A stretch of 38,283 bases of DNA from an uncultured Gammaproteobacteria bacterium. Lineage in GTDB: Bacteria > Pseudomonadota > Gammaproteobacteria > Xanthomonadales > Xanthomonadaceae. The stretch spans positions 1 through 38,283 of the forward strand of contig CAJAPA010000004.1 of the NCBI GenBank assembly GCA_903942465.1, read 5' to 3'. A program made the position numbers and the translations under genes. Shown here in pieces: positions 24,891 to 32,599 of this stretch. Each line of letters opens with the position of its first letter. Within the stretch, counting starts at the first letter, position 1. The notes beneath the pieces are model-generated. The model did not search any database, had not been told where the DNA came from, and worked only from the letters and a program-made list of their open reading frames with translations.

Positions 24891-25688
24891 ATGGCATTCC
24901 AGATCGCAATCCTCGGTGCCGGCGACCTCGGCCGGCGTGTGGCGCAGCAGCGCATCGCTGCCGGCGATGCTGTGGCGACCTTGCGCCGACGGCCGCTGGC
25001 CATGCCCGAGGGCGTGCAGGCGGTGGCCGGCGATCTCTCGCAGGTCGAGGATTTGAAGCGTCTGCCGTCCGCTCCGGATTGGCTGGTGTTCTGTGCCACA
25101 CCGGATGCACGCAACGAAACCGCCTACCGTCGACTGTATGTGGAAGGCTTGGCCAAGGCCTGCGAGGTGTTGCAACCCAAGCGTTGTCTGTTGGTAAGCT
25201 CCACGGCGGTTTATGGCCAGGATGCCGGCGGGTGGGTGGATGAAACCAGCCCGGCCGTGGCGGAGAGTTTCAACGGCCGGGTGCTGCGTGAAGCCGAAAG
25301 ACAGAACCAGATTCACTCCGGCAACCGCGTCCTGCGCCTGAGCGGCATTACCGGCCCGGGTCGGCACATGCTGATCAATAAAGCCTTATTGGGTGAGGGC
25401 ATCGCCAATGCCTGGAGCAACCGCATCCATATCGATGATGCCGCCAGTGCCCTTTCCCATCTGCTGGACCTGCGCGACCCCGAACCGCTCTGGATCGCCA
25501 GTGATGATCTGCCCGCGCTGCAAATTGATGTGGCCAATTGGATCCGCGCCGGGCATGGTCTTCCGGCCTTGCCGCCCTTTGCCCAGGCACCCACGGGACG
25601 GCGCATTGCCAATACCCGCCTGAAGGCCAGCGGCTGGCAACCGGCATTTCCGACCTACCGGGACAGCTATGCCTTGCCCGGAGTTTGA
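24891..25688 (+). CDS. NAD(P)-binding SDR-family protein, YeeZ-like
   Basis: A 265-residue extended/atypical short-chain dehydrogenase-like protein. The N-terminal nucleotide-binding motif is GAGDLGRRVAQQ (8-19). The later VSSTAVYGQ segment, GRVLREAE and LRLSGITGPGRH are typical of YeeZ-like nucleoside-diphosphate-sugar epimerase relatives. The canonical YxxxK pair is not complete: the tyrosine of STAVYG is followed by GQDAG. The family may therefore be a reductase of different mechanism or a binding protein. The reaction is unknown. It is divergent from aroK and lies 52 bases upstream of pdxH on the same strand. Confidence 0.8.
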   Translation: MAFQIAILGAGDLGRRVAQQRIAAGDAVATLRRRPLAMPEGVQAVAGDLSQVEDLKRLPSAPDWLVFCATPDARNETAYRRLYVEGLAKACEVLQPKRCLLVSSTAVYGQDAGGWVDETSPAVAESFNGRVLREAERQNQIHSGNRVLRLSGITGPGRHMLINKALLGEGIANAWSNRIHIDDAASALSHLLDLRDPEPLWIASDDLPALQIDVANWIRAGHGLPALPPFAQAPTGRRIANTRLKASGWQPAFPTYRDSYALPGV

Positions 25689-25740
25689 CCGAAATCACAT
25701 CGGCTTGCCGCAAATCAGGTGACAATAAGCGGTAAGGAGA

Positions 25741-26346
25741 ATGACCATGACCATGGACCCACTGTATAGCAGCGCACTGAGCACTTTCGCCGATCTGCTG
25801 GCGCAGGCCAAGCAAAGTATCGACCCGGAACCGACCGCGATGACGGTGGCAACCGTCGGCCGCGACGGCCGGCCGGCTGCCCGCACCGTATTGCTGAAAG
25901 GGTTCGACGAACGCGGTTTCGTGTTCTACACCAATTTCAGTTCCCGCAAAGGCCGGCAACTCGCGGCCAACCCGCAGGCCGCGCTCTTGTTCCATTGGCG
26001 GCACCTGCGTGAAGGGGTGCAGGTCAAGATCGAGGGCACCGTCGAACCGGTCAGCGCCGAAGAAGCCGATGCCTATTTCGCCAGCCGGCCCCGCGGCAGC
26101 CAGATCGGCGCCTGGGCATCACTGCAATCCCAGCCGCTGGCCTCGCGCGAGCAGTTCGATCAACGCTATGCCGATGTCGAAAAGCAATACGAAGGCGCAC
26201 CGGTGCCGCGCCCGCCGCACTGGTCGGGCTTCCGCGTGGTGCCCGAGCGCATCGAGTTCTGGTATGGCGCGCAGTTCCGTCTGCATGAGCGGCAATGTTA
26301 CGAGCGCAGCAACGGTGTCTGGTCGCAGGTGATGCTGTATCCATGA
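25741..26346 (+). CDS. pdxH: Pyridoxamine/pyridoxine 5'-phosphate oxidase
   Basis: A 201-residue FMN enzyme making pyridoxal 5'-phosphate from PNP or PMP. Seen are [20 protein letters not shown] (FMN-binding start), [46 protein letters not shown] and the C-terminal [14 protein letters not shown] with RLHER. Three ATGs (25741, 25747, 25753) are in frame. The Shine-Dalgarno AAGGAG at 25734-25739 sits too close to the first, so 25747 may be the actual start. The stop overlaps the next gene by four bases. Confidence 0.97.
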   Translation: MTMTMDPLYSSALSTFADLLAQAKQSIDPEPTAMTVATVGRDGRPAARTVLLKGFDERGFVFYTNFSSRKGRQLAANPQAALLFHWRHLREGVQVKIEGTVEPVSAEEADAYFASRPRGSQIGAWASLQSQPLASREQFDQRYADVEKQYEGAPVPRPPHWSGFRVVPERIEFWYGAQFRLHERQCYERSNGVWSQVMLYP

Positions 26347-27134
26347 CCGGGCCGCGCCGGATCGTCTGCCTGACCGAAGAACCGACCGAAGTGCTGTATG
26401 CGCTCGGCGAGCAGGACCGCATCGTCGGTATTTCCGGATTCACCGTGCGGCCGACGCAGGCACGCCGCGACAAGCCGAAGGTCAGTGCCTTCACCAGTGC
26501 CAAAATCGAAGCCATTCTGGCGCTGAAGCCGGACTTCGTCGTCGGTTTTTCCGATATCCAGGCCGACATCGCTTCAGCGCTGATCCGGCAGGGTGTGGAG
26601 GTCTGGATCAGCAACCACCGCAGCGTGGACGGCATTCTGGATTACATCCGCCGGCTCGGTGCGCTGGTCGGTGCCGCCGATAAGGCCAGGACTTACACCG
26701 ATGGTTTGCGTGCCGATCTGGAGGCGCTGGCCTTGCAGGCCTCACGCCATGCGGTCCGTCCGAAAGTGTATTTCGAGGAATGGGACGAGCCTTTGATTTC
26801 CGGCATCCAGTGGGTTGCCGAGTTGATCCGCATTGCCGGCGGCGACGACATCCTGCCCGAGCTTGCCGCCGAGCCCATGGCCAAGAACCGTATCATGGCG
26901 GATGGCAGCAAGGTCATTGAACGCAATCCGGATATCATTTTCGGGTCCTGGTGCGGCAAGAAATTCCGGCCGGAAAAAGTGGCCGTGCGTCCGGGCTGGC
27001 AAAACATCGCGGCAGTCCGGAATCGGCAGCTGTTCGAAATCAAATCCCCGATCATTCTGCAACCGGGTCCTGCGGCGCTGACCGATGGCGTCCATGCCAT
27101 GGCGCAGCATATCCGCGACTGGCATCGGGCTTAA
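26343..27134 (+). CDS. BtuF-like periplasmic-binding-fold protein lacking a signal peptide
   Basis: A 263-residue protein with the PF01497-type fold used for cobalamin and siderophore binding proteins. Segments are [28 protein letters not shown] at the N-terminus, [19 protein letters not shown], the long linking helix near 110-140, and [31 protein letters not shown] in the C-lobe. The protein begins at once with the first beta strand: there is no signal peptide or lipobox, so it should be cytoplasmic. The start ATG overlaps the pdxH stop (ATGA), fixing the N-terminus. No permease or ATPase gene is adjacent. The ligand is unknown; cobalamin-like or metal-chelate binding is inferred only from family. 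Confidence 0.82.
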   Translation: MTGPRRIVCLTEEPTEVLYALGEQDRIVGISGFTVRPTQARRDKPKVSAFTSAKIEAILALKPDFVVGFSDIQADIASALIRQGVEVWISNHRSVDGILDYIRRLGALVGAADKARTYTDGLRADLEALALQASRHAVRPKVYFEEWDEPLISGIQWVAELIRIAGGDDILPELAAEPMAKNRIMADGSKVIERNPDIIFGSWCGKKFRPEKVAVRPGWQNIAAVRNRQLFEIKSPIILQPGPAALTDGVHAMAQHIRDWHRA

Positions 27135-27949
27135 TCGTTCTCGCGGCTCAGGTTCTCGCCACGCTCACGTGCGGCATCCAACGCAGTCTGCACCAAGTCC
27201 CGCAAGCCGCCGTTCTCGAAGGCGGTGACCGCCGCATGCGTGGTGCCGTTGGGGGAAGTCACCCGTTGCCGCAGCACATCCGCCGGTTCGCCCGATTGGG
27301 ACAGCATGCGCGCCGCGCCGACGAAGGTCTGCACCGCCAGCGCGCGCGCGGTCTCCGCGGGCAGGCCCTGTTTTTCAGCGGCCGACTGCATGGCTTCGCA
27401 CAGCAGGAAGACATAGGCCGGGCCGCTGCCCGAGAGCGCGGTGACGGTGTCCATCTGCGCCTCGTCGGAAATCCAGGCACAGATGCCGGTGGCCTCGAAA
27501 AGCGTGCCGGCGATGGTTTTCTGTTCCGCACTGACCCGCGCATTGGCAAACAGGCCGCTGGCACCGGCGCCAAGCAGGGCCGGCGTGTTCGGCATGATGC
27601 GCACTACCGGCAGATTGCCGCCCAGCCAGGTTTCCAGCTGGGTGGCGGTGATGCCGGCCGCGATTGACAGTATCAGGGGGCGCTCGCGCTGTGCCAGATC
27701 CTTGAGCTCGGCACAGACGGTTTTCATCACCTGCGGTTTCACCGCGAATAGCCAAACCGCACTGCCGGCCGCGGCGCGCGGATTGTCGTCGTGCACGGGG
27801 ATGCCGGTTTCGGCGGCAAGCGCTTCACGGGTCGGTGCATAGGGTTCCGAGACGCGGATGCTGGAGTGATCGTAGTCCTGCTTGAGCAGGCCGACGATCA
27901 GGCTGCGCGCCATGTTGCCGCCGCCGATGAATGCAATGGTGGGTTTCAT
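27131..27949 (-). CDS. proC: Pyrroline-5-carboxylate reductase
   Basis: A 272-residue enzyme completing proline synthesis by NAD(P)H-dependent reduction of pyrroline-5-carboxylate. The Rossmann motif IAFIGGGNMARSLI is at 5-18. VKPQVM near 70, RIMPNTPALLGAGASGL near 117-133 and the C-terminal signature ALSGSGPAYVFLLCEAM with SPNGTTHAAV are intact. The start overlaps the yggS stop by four bases, giving a coupled yggS-proC operon, also adjacent to pilT in Pseudomonas. The stop overlaps the BtuF-like gene on the other strand within one TTAA. Confidence 0.97.
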   Translation of the reverse strand: MKPTIAFIGGGNMARSLIVGLLKQDYDHSSIRVSEPYAPTREALAAETGIPVHDDNPRAAAGSAVWLFAVKPQVMKTVCAELKDLAQRERPLILSIAAGITATQLETWLGGNLPVVRIMPNTPALLGAGASGLFANARVSAEQKTIAGTLFEATGICAWISDEAQMDTVTALSGSGPAYVFLLCEAMQSAAEKQGLPAETARALAVQTFVGAARMLSQSGEPADVLRQRVTSPNGTTHAAVTAFENGGLRDLVQTALDAARERGENLSREND

Positions 27950-28629
27950 GTGTCCTCGCTGTGTGACGGTCTCGGGCCGAACAGGGCGCTGCCGACGCGG
28001 ACCAGTGTGGCGCCATGCCGGATGGCGACCGGGTAGTCGTCGCTCATGCCCATGGACAGGGTATCCATCTGCGGATGGCGTTGCTGCAATGTCCGGAATA
28101 GCGCCTGCATCCGTTCGAAAGCCACGCCGTCGGCGCTATGTGCCGGATCGGGGATGGCCATCAGTCCGCGCAGGCGCAGGCGCGGAAAACTGTCGATCAG
28201 ATCGGCCAGTCTGGCGGCGGCATCCGGTGAACAACCCGACTTGCCCGGCTCCTCATCGATATTGACCTGGATCAGTACATTCAGTGGCGCCTTGCTGGCC
28301 GGGCGGTATTGGGCCAGCAAGGGCACGATTTTTTCCCGGTCGACGGTCTGAACCCAGTCGAAGTGTTCGGCCACGGTTTTGCATTTGTTCGATTGCAGCG
28401 GACCGATCAGGTGCCATACCAGGTCCAAGTTTGCCAGTGCCGTGATCTTGGCTATGGCTTCCTGCACGTAATTCTCGCCGAAGGCACGTTGGCCCAGTGC
28501 CGCGCACTCGGCCACGCGCTCGGCGGACTGGGTTTTCGACACCGCGAGCAAAGCCGGCGGCCGGCCGCCGGGGATACAGGCCGCCAGGGCGTTTTGCAGC
28601 GACAGCAGGGTCTGGGCCAAATCCGGCAT
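27946..28629 (-). CDS. yggS: YggS-family pyridoxal 5'-phosphate homeostasis protein
   Basis: A 227-residue PLP-binding protein (PLPBP) with alanine-racemase-like fold but no known catalysis; it buffers PLP and affects amino-acid balance. K32 in LLAVSKTQ is the Schiff-base lysine. GENYVQEAIAK, WHLIGPLQSNK, VNIDEEPGKSG, GLMAIPD and LSMGMSDDYPVAIRHGATLVRVGSALFG follow in order. The frame extends far upstream to 28839, but the start at 28629 gives the family N-terminus and avoids overlapping pilT. No Shine-Dalgarno is visible; an AATATT element 10 bases upstream suggests a very short leader. Confidence 0.95.
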   Translation of the reverse strand: MPDLAQTLLSLQNALAACIPGGRPPALLAVSKTQSAERVAECAALGQRAFGENYVQEAIAKITALANLDLVWHLIGPLQSNKCKTVAEHFDWVQTVDREKIVPLLAQYRPASKAPLNVLIQVNIDEEPGKSGCSPDAAARLADLIDSFPRLRLRGLMAIPDPAHSADGVAFERMQALFRTLQQRHPQMDTLSMGMSDDYPVAIRHGATLVRVGSALFGPRPSHSEDT

Positions 28630-28632
28630 GAC

Positions 28633-28660
28633 TTGTCGAAATATTCTGGGGGGGTATACT
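28633..28660 (+). promoter_or_regulatory. Candidate sigma70 promoter of pilTU with a G7 tract in the spacer
   Basis: TTGTCG (28633-28638) and TATACT (28655-28660) are 16 bases apart, matching consensus at 4 and 5 of 6. The last seven spacer bases (28648-28654) are all G. A start near 28667 leaves about 39 bases before the pilT ATG, which has AGGGGA as ribosome-binding site. Confidence 0.5.
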
Positions 28661-28705
28661 GGGTCAGTTACTGTGCCATGATAGCCACGGATTAGGGGAA
28701 AATAT

Positions 28706-29743
28706 ATGGATATCGCCGAGTTGCTCGCGTTTTCGGTCAAGAACAAGGCTTCCGACCTGCACCTGTCGTCGGGTCTGCCGCCGATGATCCGCGTCGATGG
28801 CGATGTGCGCCGGATCAACATTCCCGCGCTCGACCACAAGCAGGTTCACGCCCTGGTCTACGACATCATGTCCGACAAGCAGCGCCGCGATTTCGAGGAG
28901 TTCCTCGAGGTCGACTTCTCCTTCGAAATTCCCGGGCTGGCCCGTTTCCGCGTCAACGCCTTCAACCAGAACCGCGGCTCGGCCGCGGTATTCCGCACCA
29001 TTCCCAGCCAGATCCTGACCCTCGACGAACTGGGTTGCCCGAAAATCTTCCGGGAGCTGATTGAACAGCCGCAGGGCCTGATTCTGGTCACCGGTCCGAC
29101 CGGCTCCGGTAAATCGACCACGCTCGCGGCCATGGTCGATCACGTCAACAAGAACGAATTCGGCCACATCCTGACCATCGAAGACCCGATCGAATTCGTG
29201 CATGCCTCGCAGAAATGCCTGATCAACCAGCGCGAAGTGCACCGCGATACCCACGGCTTCGAGGCCGCCCTGCGCTCGGCCCTGCGTGAAGACCCGGATT
29301 ACATTCTGGTCGGCGAGCTGCGCGATCTGGAAACCATCCGGCTGGCGCTGACCGCGGCCGAAACCGGTCATCTGGTGTTCGGCACTCTGCACACCAGCTC
29401 GGCGGCGAAAACCATTGACCGCATCATCGACGTGTTCCCCGCCGCCGAAAAGGCGATGGTACGCTCGATGCTGTCGGAATCCCTGCGCGCTGTGATTTCA
29501 CAGAGCCTGATGAAGAAAACCGGCGGTGGCCGTATCGCCGCGCATGAAATCATGGTGGCCACGCCGGCCATCCGCAATCTGATCCGCGAAGACAAAGTCG
29601 CCCAGATGTATTCCTCGATCCAGACCGGTCAGGCGACCGGCATGCAGACGCTCGACCAGTGCATGCTCGAACTGGTCAAAAAGGGCCAGGTCAGCAAGGC
29701 CCAGGCCTGGGGCTACGCCAAAGACAAACGCCTGTTCGAATAA
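28706..29743 (+). CDS. pilT: Type IV pilus retraction ATPase PilT
   Basis: A 345-residue hexameric cytoplasmic ATPase that drives pilus retraction and twitching motility. It starts MDIAELLAFSVKNKASDLHLS, typical of PilT. Walker A is GPTGSGKST near 130-138, the Asp box TIEDPIEFVH follows, Walker B is YILVGELRDLETI, and the His box is GHLVFGTLHTSSAAKTIDRI. The C-terminal AIRNLIRE motif, required for retraction, is present (AIRNLIREDKVAQMYS). pilU follows after 17 bases. The yggS-pilT-pilU neighbourhood is conserved across pseudomonads and xanthomonads. Confidence 0.98.
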   Translation: MDIAELLAFSVKNKASDLHLSSGLPPMIRVDGDVRRINIPALDHKQVHALVYDIMSDKQRRDFEEFLEVDFSFEIPGLARFRVNAFNQNRGSAAVFRTIPSQILTLDELGCPKIFRELIEQPQGLILVTGPTGSGKSTTLAAMVDHVNKNEFGHILTIEDPIEFVHASQKCLINQREVHRDTHGFEAALRSALREDPDYILVGELRDLETIRLALTAAETGHLVFGTLHTSSAAKTIDRIIDVFPAAEKAMVRSMLSESLRAVISQSLMKKTGGGRIAAHEIMVATPAIRNLIREDKVAQMYSSIQTGQATGMQTLDQCMLELVKKGQVSKAQAWGYAKDKRLFE

Positions 29744-29760
29744 GGCCACGGAGAAGCGCC

Positions 29761-30891
29761 ATGAGCAGCATCGATTTCACCTCCTTCCTCAAACTGATGG
29801 CCCACAAGAAGGCCTCGGATCTTTTCATCACCGCCGGCGTTCCGCCATCAATCAAGGTGCAGGGCAAGGTCTCGCCGATCACCCAGAACCCGCTGACGCC
29901 GCAGCAAAGCCGCGACATGGTGCTGGACGTGATGAGCCCCTCGCAGCGCGAGGAGTTCGAAAAGACCCACGAGTGCAACTTCGCCATCGGCGCGGCCGGC
30001 ATCGGCCGTTTCCGCGTCAGCTGTTTCTACCAGCGCAACCAGGTCGGAATGGTGCTGCGTCGGATCGAAACCAAGATTCCGACCATCGAAGAGCTGAACC
30101 TGCCGATCATCCTGAAATCGCTCGCGATGACCAAGCGCGGCATCATCCTGTGCGTCGGTGCTACCGGTACCGGTAAATCGACCACGCTGGCCGCGATGAT
30201 CGGTTACCGCAATCTGAATTCGACTGGCCACATCATCACCATCGAAGATCCGATTGAATTCGTGCACAAGCATGAAGGCTGCATCATCACCCAGCGCGAA
30301 GTCGGCATCGATACCGATTCCTGGGACAACGCGCTGAAAAACACCCTGCGCCAGGCGCCGGACGTGATCATGATCGGCGAGGTGCGGACCCGCGAAGGCA
30401 TGGATCACGCCGTGGTGTTCGCCGAAACCGGTCACCTGGTGTTCTGCACCCTGCACGCCAACAACGCCAACCAGGCCATCGACCGGATGATCAACTTCTT
30501 CCCGGAAGAACGCCGCGCCCAGCTGCTGATGGATCTGTCGCTGAATCTGAAAGCGATCATCGCCCAGCAGTTGGTACCGACCGCCGATGGCAAGGAACGC
30601 CGCGTTGCCATGGAAATCCTGATCGGTACACCGCTGGTGCAGGACTACATCCGCACCGGTGAAGTGCACAAGCTCAAGGAAGTGATGAAGGAGTCGACCC
30701 TGCTCGGCATGAAAACCTTCGATCAGAGTCTGTTCGAGCTCTATCAGGCCGGGGAGATCAGCTACGAGTCGGCCCTGCGTTACGCCGACTCCAGCAACGA
30801 AGTGCGCCTGAAAATCAAATTGGCCCAGGGCGGTGACGCCGCCAGCCTGTCACAGGGCATGGACGGCATCGAGATTTCGGAAAACCGTTAA
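29761..30891 (+). CDS. pilU: PilT-like retraction ATPase PilU
   Basis: A 376-residue PilT paralogue that assists PilT-dependent retraction. It opens MSSIDFTSFLKLMAHKKASD. Walker A is GATGTGKST near 137-145; TIEDPIEFVHKHEGC, VIMIGEVRTREGM and GHLVFCTLHANNANQAIDRM follow. The ~30-residue C-terminal extension beyond PilT, ending in a glycine/serine-rich tail, is typical of PilU. The frame is open to 29659 inside pilT, but ATG 29761 has GGAG upstream. Its stop shares TTAA (30888-30891) with the convergent GMC gene. Confidence 0.97.
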   Translation: MSSIDFTSFLKLMAHKKASDLFITAGVPPSIKVQGKVSPITQNPLTPQQSRDMVLDVMSPSQREEFEKTHECNFAIGAAGIGRFRVSCFYQRNQVGMVLRRIETKIPTIEELNLPIILKSLAMTKRGIILCVGATGTGKSTTLAAMIGYRNLNSTGHIITIEDPIEFVHKHEGCIITQREVGIDTDSWDNALKNTLRQAPDVIMIGEVRTREGMDHAVVFAETGHLVFCTLHANNANQAIDRMINFFPEERRAQLLMDLSLNLKAIIAQQLVPTADGKERRVAMEILIGTPLVQDYIRTGEVHKLKEVMKESTLLGMKTFDQSLFELYQAGEISYESALRYADSSNEVRLKIKLAQGGDAASLSQGMDGIEISENR

Positions 30892-32474
30892 CCGGCTTTG
30901 ATCATGTCCGCCACGCGCTCCGCCAGCATGATGGTGGGCGCGTTGGTGTTGCCACCGATCAGCTTCGGCATCACCGAGGCATCGACCACGCGCAAACCGC
31001 GCACGCCTCTGACGCGGCACTGGCTATCGACCACGGCATCGGCATCGTCGGCCGCCCCCATCTTGCAGGTACCGACCGGATGGTAGATCGATTCGGCTTT
31101 CTCGCGGATGAAATTTTCCAGCTCGGCATCGCTCTGCACGGCTTCACCGGGAAACACTTCCGGGCCACGGTAGGCATCGAATGCCGGCTGAGCCAGCAGC
31201 TGGCGGGACAACTTGACCGCCGCCAGCATGACCTTCATGTCGAAGCCGCCGGCATCGGACAGATAGCCGGCGTCGATGCGCGGTTTCTGCGTAATGCTGT
31301 TGCCGGTCAGACTCAGGCGGCCGCGGCTTTTCGGGCGCAGGAAGCAGGCGTGCAGGGTATAGCCCGAGCCCGGCATCTTGTTGCGGCCGTGGTCATCAAG
31401 CTGCGCCGGAACGAAATGGAACTGGATGTCGGGGCGTTCGTCTTCGGCCAGCGGTGAGGTCCAGAATCCGCCGGATTCGGCGACATTGCTGGTGCCCGGT
31501 CCTTGCTTGAACAGCAGAAACTGCAGGCCGGCCATTATCTGGCTGCTGGTGTCGTAAGTGATGTCCTGCGTGCACTTGTGCAGTACGCAGGCATCCAGAT
31601 GGTCCTGCAGATTGCCGCCGACGCCGGGGGAATCGGCGACGACCGGGATACCATGCTGGTGAAGATGCGCCGCCGGTCCGATACCGGACAGCATCAGCAG
31701 CTGCGGCGAGTTGATGCTGCCGCCGCAAAGAATGACTTCACGGCTGGCGGCTTCGCAGAAACCGCCCTTGCCGGCGACGGCATAGACCACGGCACTGGCG
31801 CGACCGTCCTCGAACACGATGCGCGATGCCGTGGCTTTGGTGATGATTTTCAGATTCGGCCGCTTGCGGGCCGGCCGCAGATAGGCCACGGCGCTGGAGC
31901 AGCGGCTGCCCTCGCGGGTCGTGGTCTGATAGAGGCCGAAGCCTTTCTGTCGTGCGCCGTTGAAATCACCCGTGGCTTCGAAGCCGGACTGGTTGGCGGC
32001 TTCCAGAAATACCGGCGTCAGCGCATTCAGATGACGCGGGTCGGAGACGGTCAACGGTCCGTCAGCGCCGTGGAAAGCATCGCTGCCACGGACATTGCCT
32101 TCGGACTTGCGGAAATACGGCAGGACGTTGTTCCAGTTCCAACCCTCGCAGCCGAGCGCTTCCCACTCGTCGTAATCACGGGCATGGCCACGGATGTAGC
32201 ACATGGCATTGATCGAACTGGAGCCGCCGACCACCTTGCCGCGCGGCCACCACAGGCTGCGCTGTTTCAGATTGGGATCGGGGGCGGTGTTGTAATCCCA
32301 ATTGACGCCTTTTTGGCCGACCAGCTGGGCGATGCCGGCAGGCATGTGCACCAGCGGATTCCAGTCTTCGGCGCCGGCTTCCAGCAGCAACACGCGGACT
32401 TCCGGGTTCTCGCTGAGACGGTTGGCCAGCACGCACCCGGCGGATCCTGCACCCACGATGATGTAATCGTACAT
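30888..32474 (-). CDS. GMC-family FAD oxidoreductase (choline/alcohol dehydrogenase-like)
   Basis: A 528-residue flavoprotein oxidising an alcohol to an aldehyde. The FAD-binding motif VGAGSAGCVLANRL is at 7-20, and PRGKVVGGSSSINAMCYIRG near 78-97 is GMC signature 1. GGSINSPQLLMLSGIGPA near 252-269 is signature 2. The catalytic histidine and partner are in YHPVGTCKMG and the GGNTNAPT segment near the C-terminus. No signal peptide is seen. Candidates are BetA-like choline dehydrogenase or AlkJ-like alcohol dehydrogenase; no bet genes lie nearby, so the substrate is left open. It is divergent from the transporter gene, with a palindrome in the intergenic region. Confidence 0.92.
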   Translation of the reverse strand: MYDYIIVGAGSAGCVLANRLSENPEVRVLLLEAGAEDWNPLVHMPAGIAQLVGQKGVNWDYNTAPDPNLKQRSLWWPRGKVVGGSSSINAMCYIRGHARDYDEWEALGCEGWNWNNVLPYFRKSEGNVRGSDAFHGADGPLTVSDPRHLNALTPVFLEAANQSGFEATGDFNGARQKGFGLYQTTTREGSRCSSAVAYLRPARKRPNLKIITKATASRIVFEDGRASAVVYAVAGKGGFCEAASREVILCGGSINSPQLLMLSGIGPAAHLHQHGIPVVADSPGVGGNLQDHLDACVLHKCTQDITYDTSSQIMAGLQFLLFKQGPGTSNVAESGGFWTSPLAEDERPDIQFHFVPAQLDDHGRNKMPGSGYTLHACFLRPKSRGRLSLTGNSITQKPRIDAGYLSDAGGFDMKVMLAAVKLSRQLLAQPAFDAYRGPEVFPGEAVQSDAELENFIREKAESIYHPVGTCKMGAADDADAVVDSQCRVRGVRGLRVVDASVMPKLIGGNTNAPTIMLAERVADMIKAG

Positions 32475-32519
32475 ATTAGGTCTTTTAATGATGACTATAA
32501 GCAGACTATGCCCGCGCCA

Positions 32520-32535
32520 TAGAGTAGATACTCTA
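32520..32535. promoter_or_regulatory. Palindromic operator candidate between the GMC and transporter genes
   Basis: TAGAGTA and TACTCTA form perfect 7-base arms around GA. The site lies 46 bases upstream of the GMC start and 65 bases upstream of the transporter start. It would sit near the -35 position of a TATAGT-type -10 for the GMC gene. The regulator is not in the immediate vicinity. Confidence 0.45.
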
Positions 32536-32564
32536 ACCGTGCCCTGCCGGCCGGCGCGGGACTG

Positions 32565-32573
32565 TGTTTTAAT
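32565..32573 (+). promoter_or_regulatory. Extended -10 promoter candidate of the transporter gene
   Basis: TGTTTTAAT (TG at 32565-32566, hexamer TTTAAT at 32568-32573, 5 of 6) is an extended -10 element. No good -35 is seen, as is allowed for this class. A start near 32580 leaves about 20 bases before the ATG. Confidence 0.4.
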
Positions 32574-32599
32574 GATTCACCGCCACAGGATTGCCGTAC

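Noticed and set aside
28630-28839. 70-codon N-terminal extension of yggS
   Set aside because: It would overlap pilT on the other strand and the pilT promoter; homologues start at the ATG at 28629.
29659-29760. 34-codon extension of pilU into pilT
   Set aside because: The Arg/Gln-rich translation is the out-of-frame end of pilT; ATG 29761 has a ribosome-binding site and the family N-terminus.
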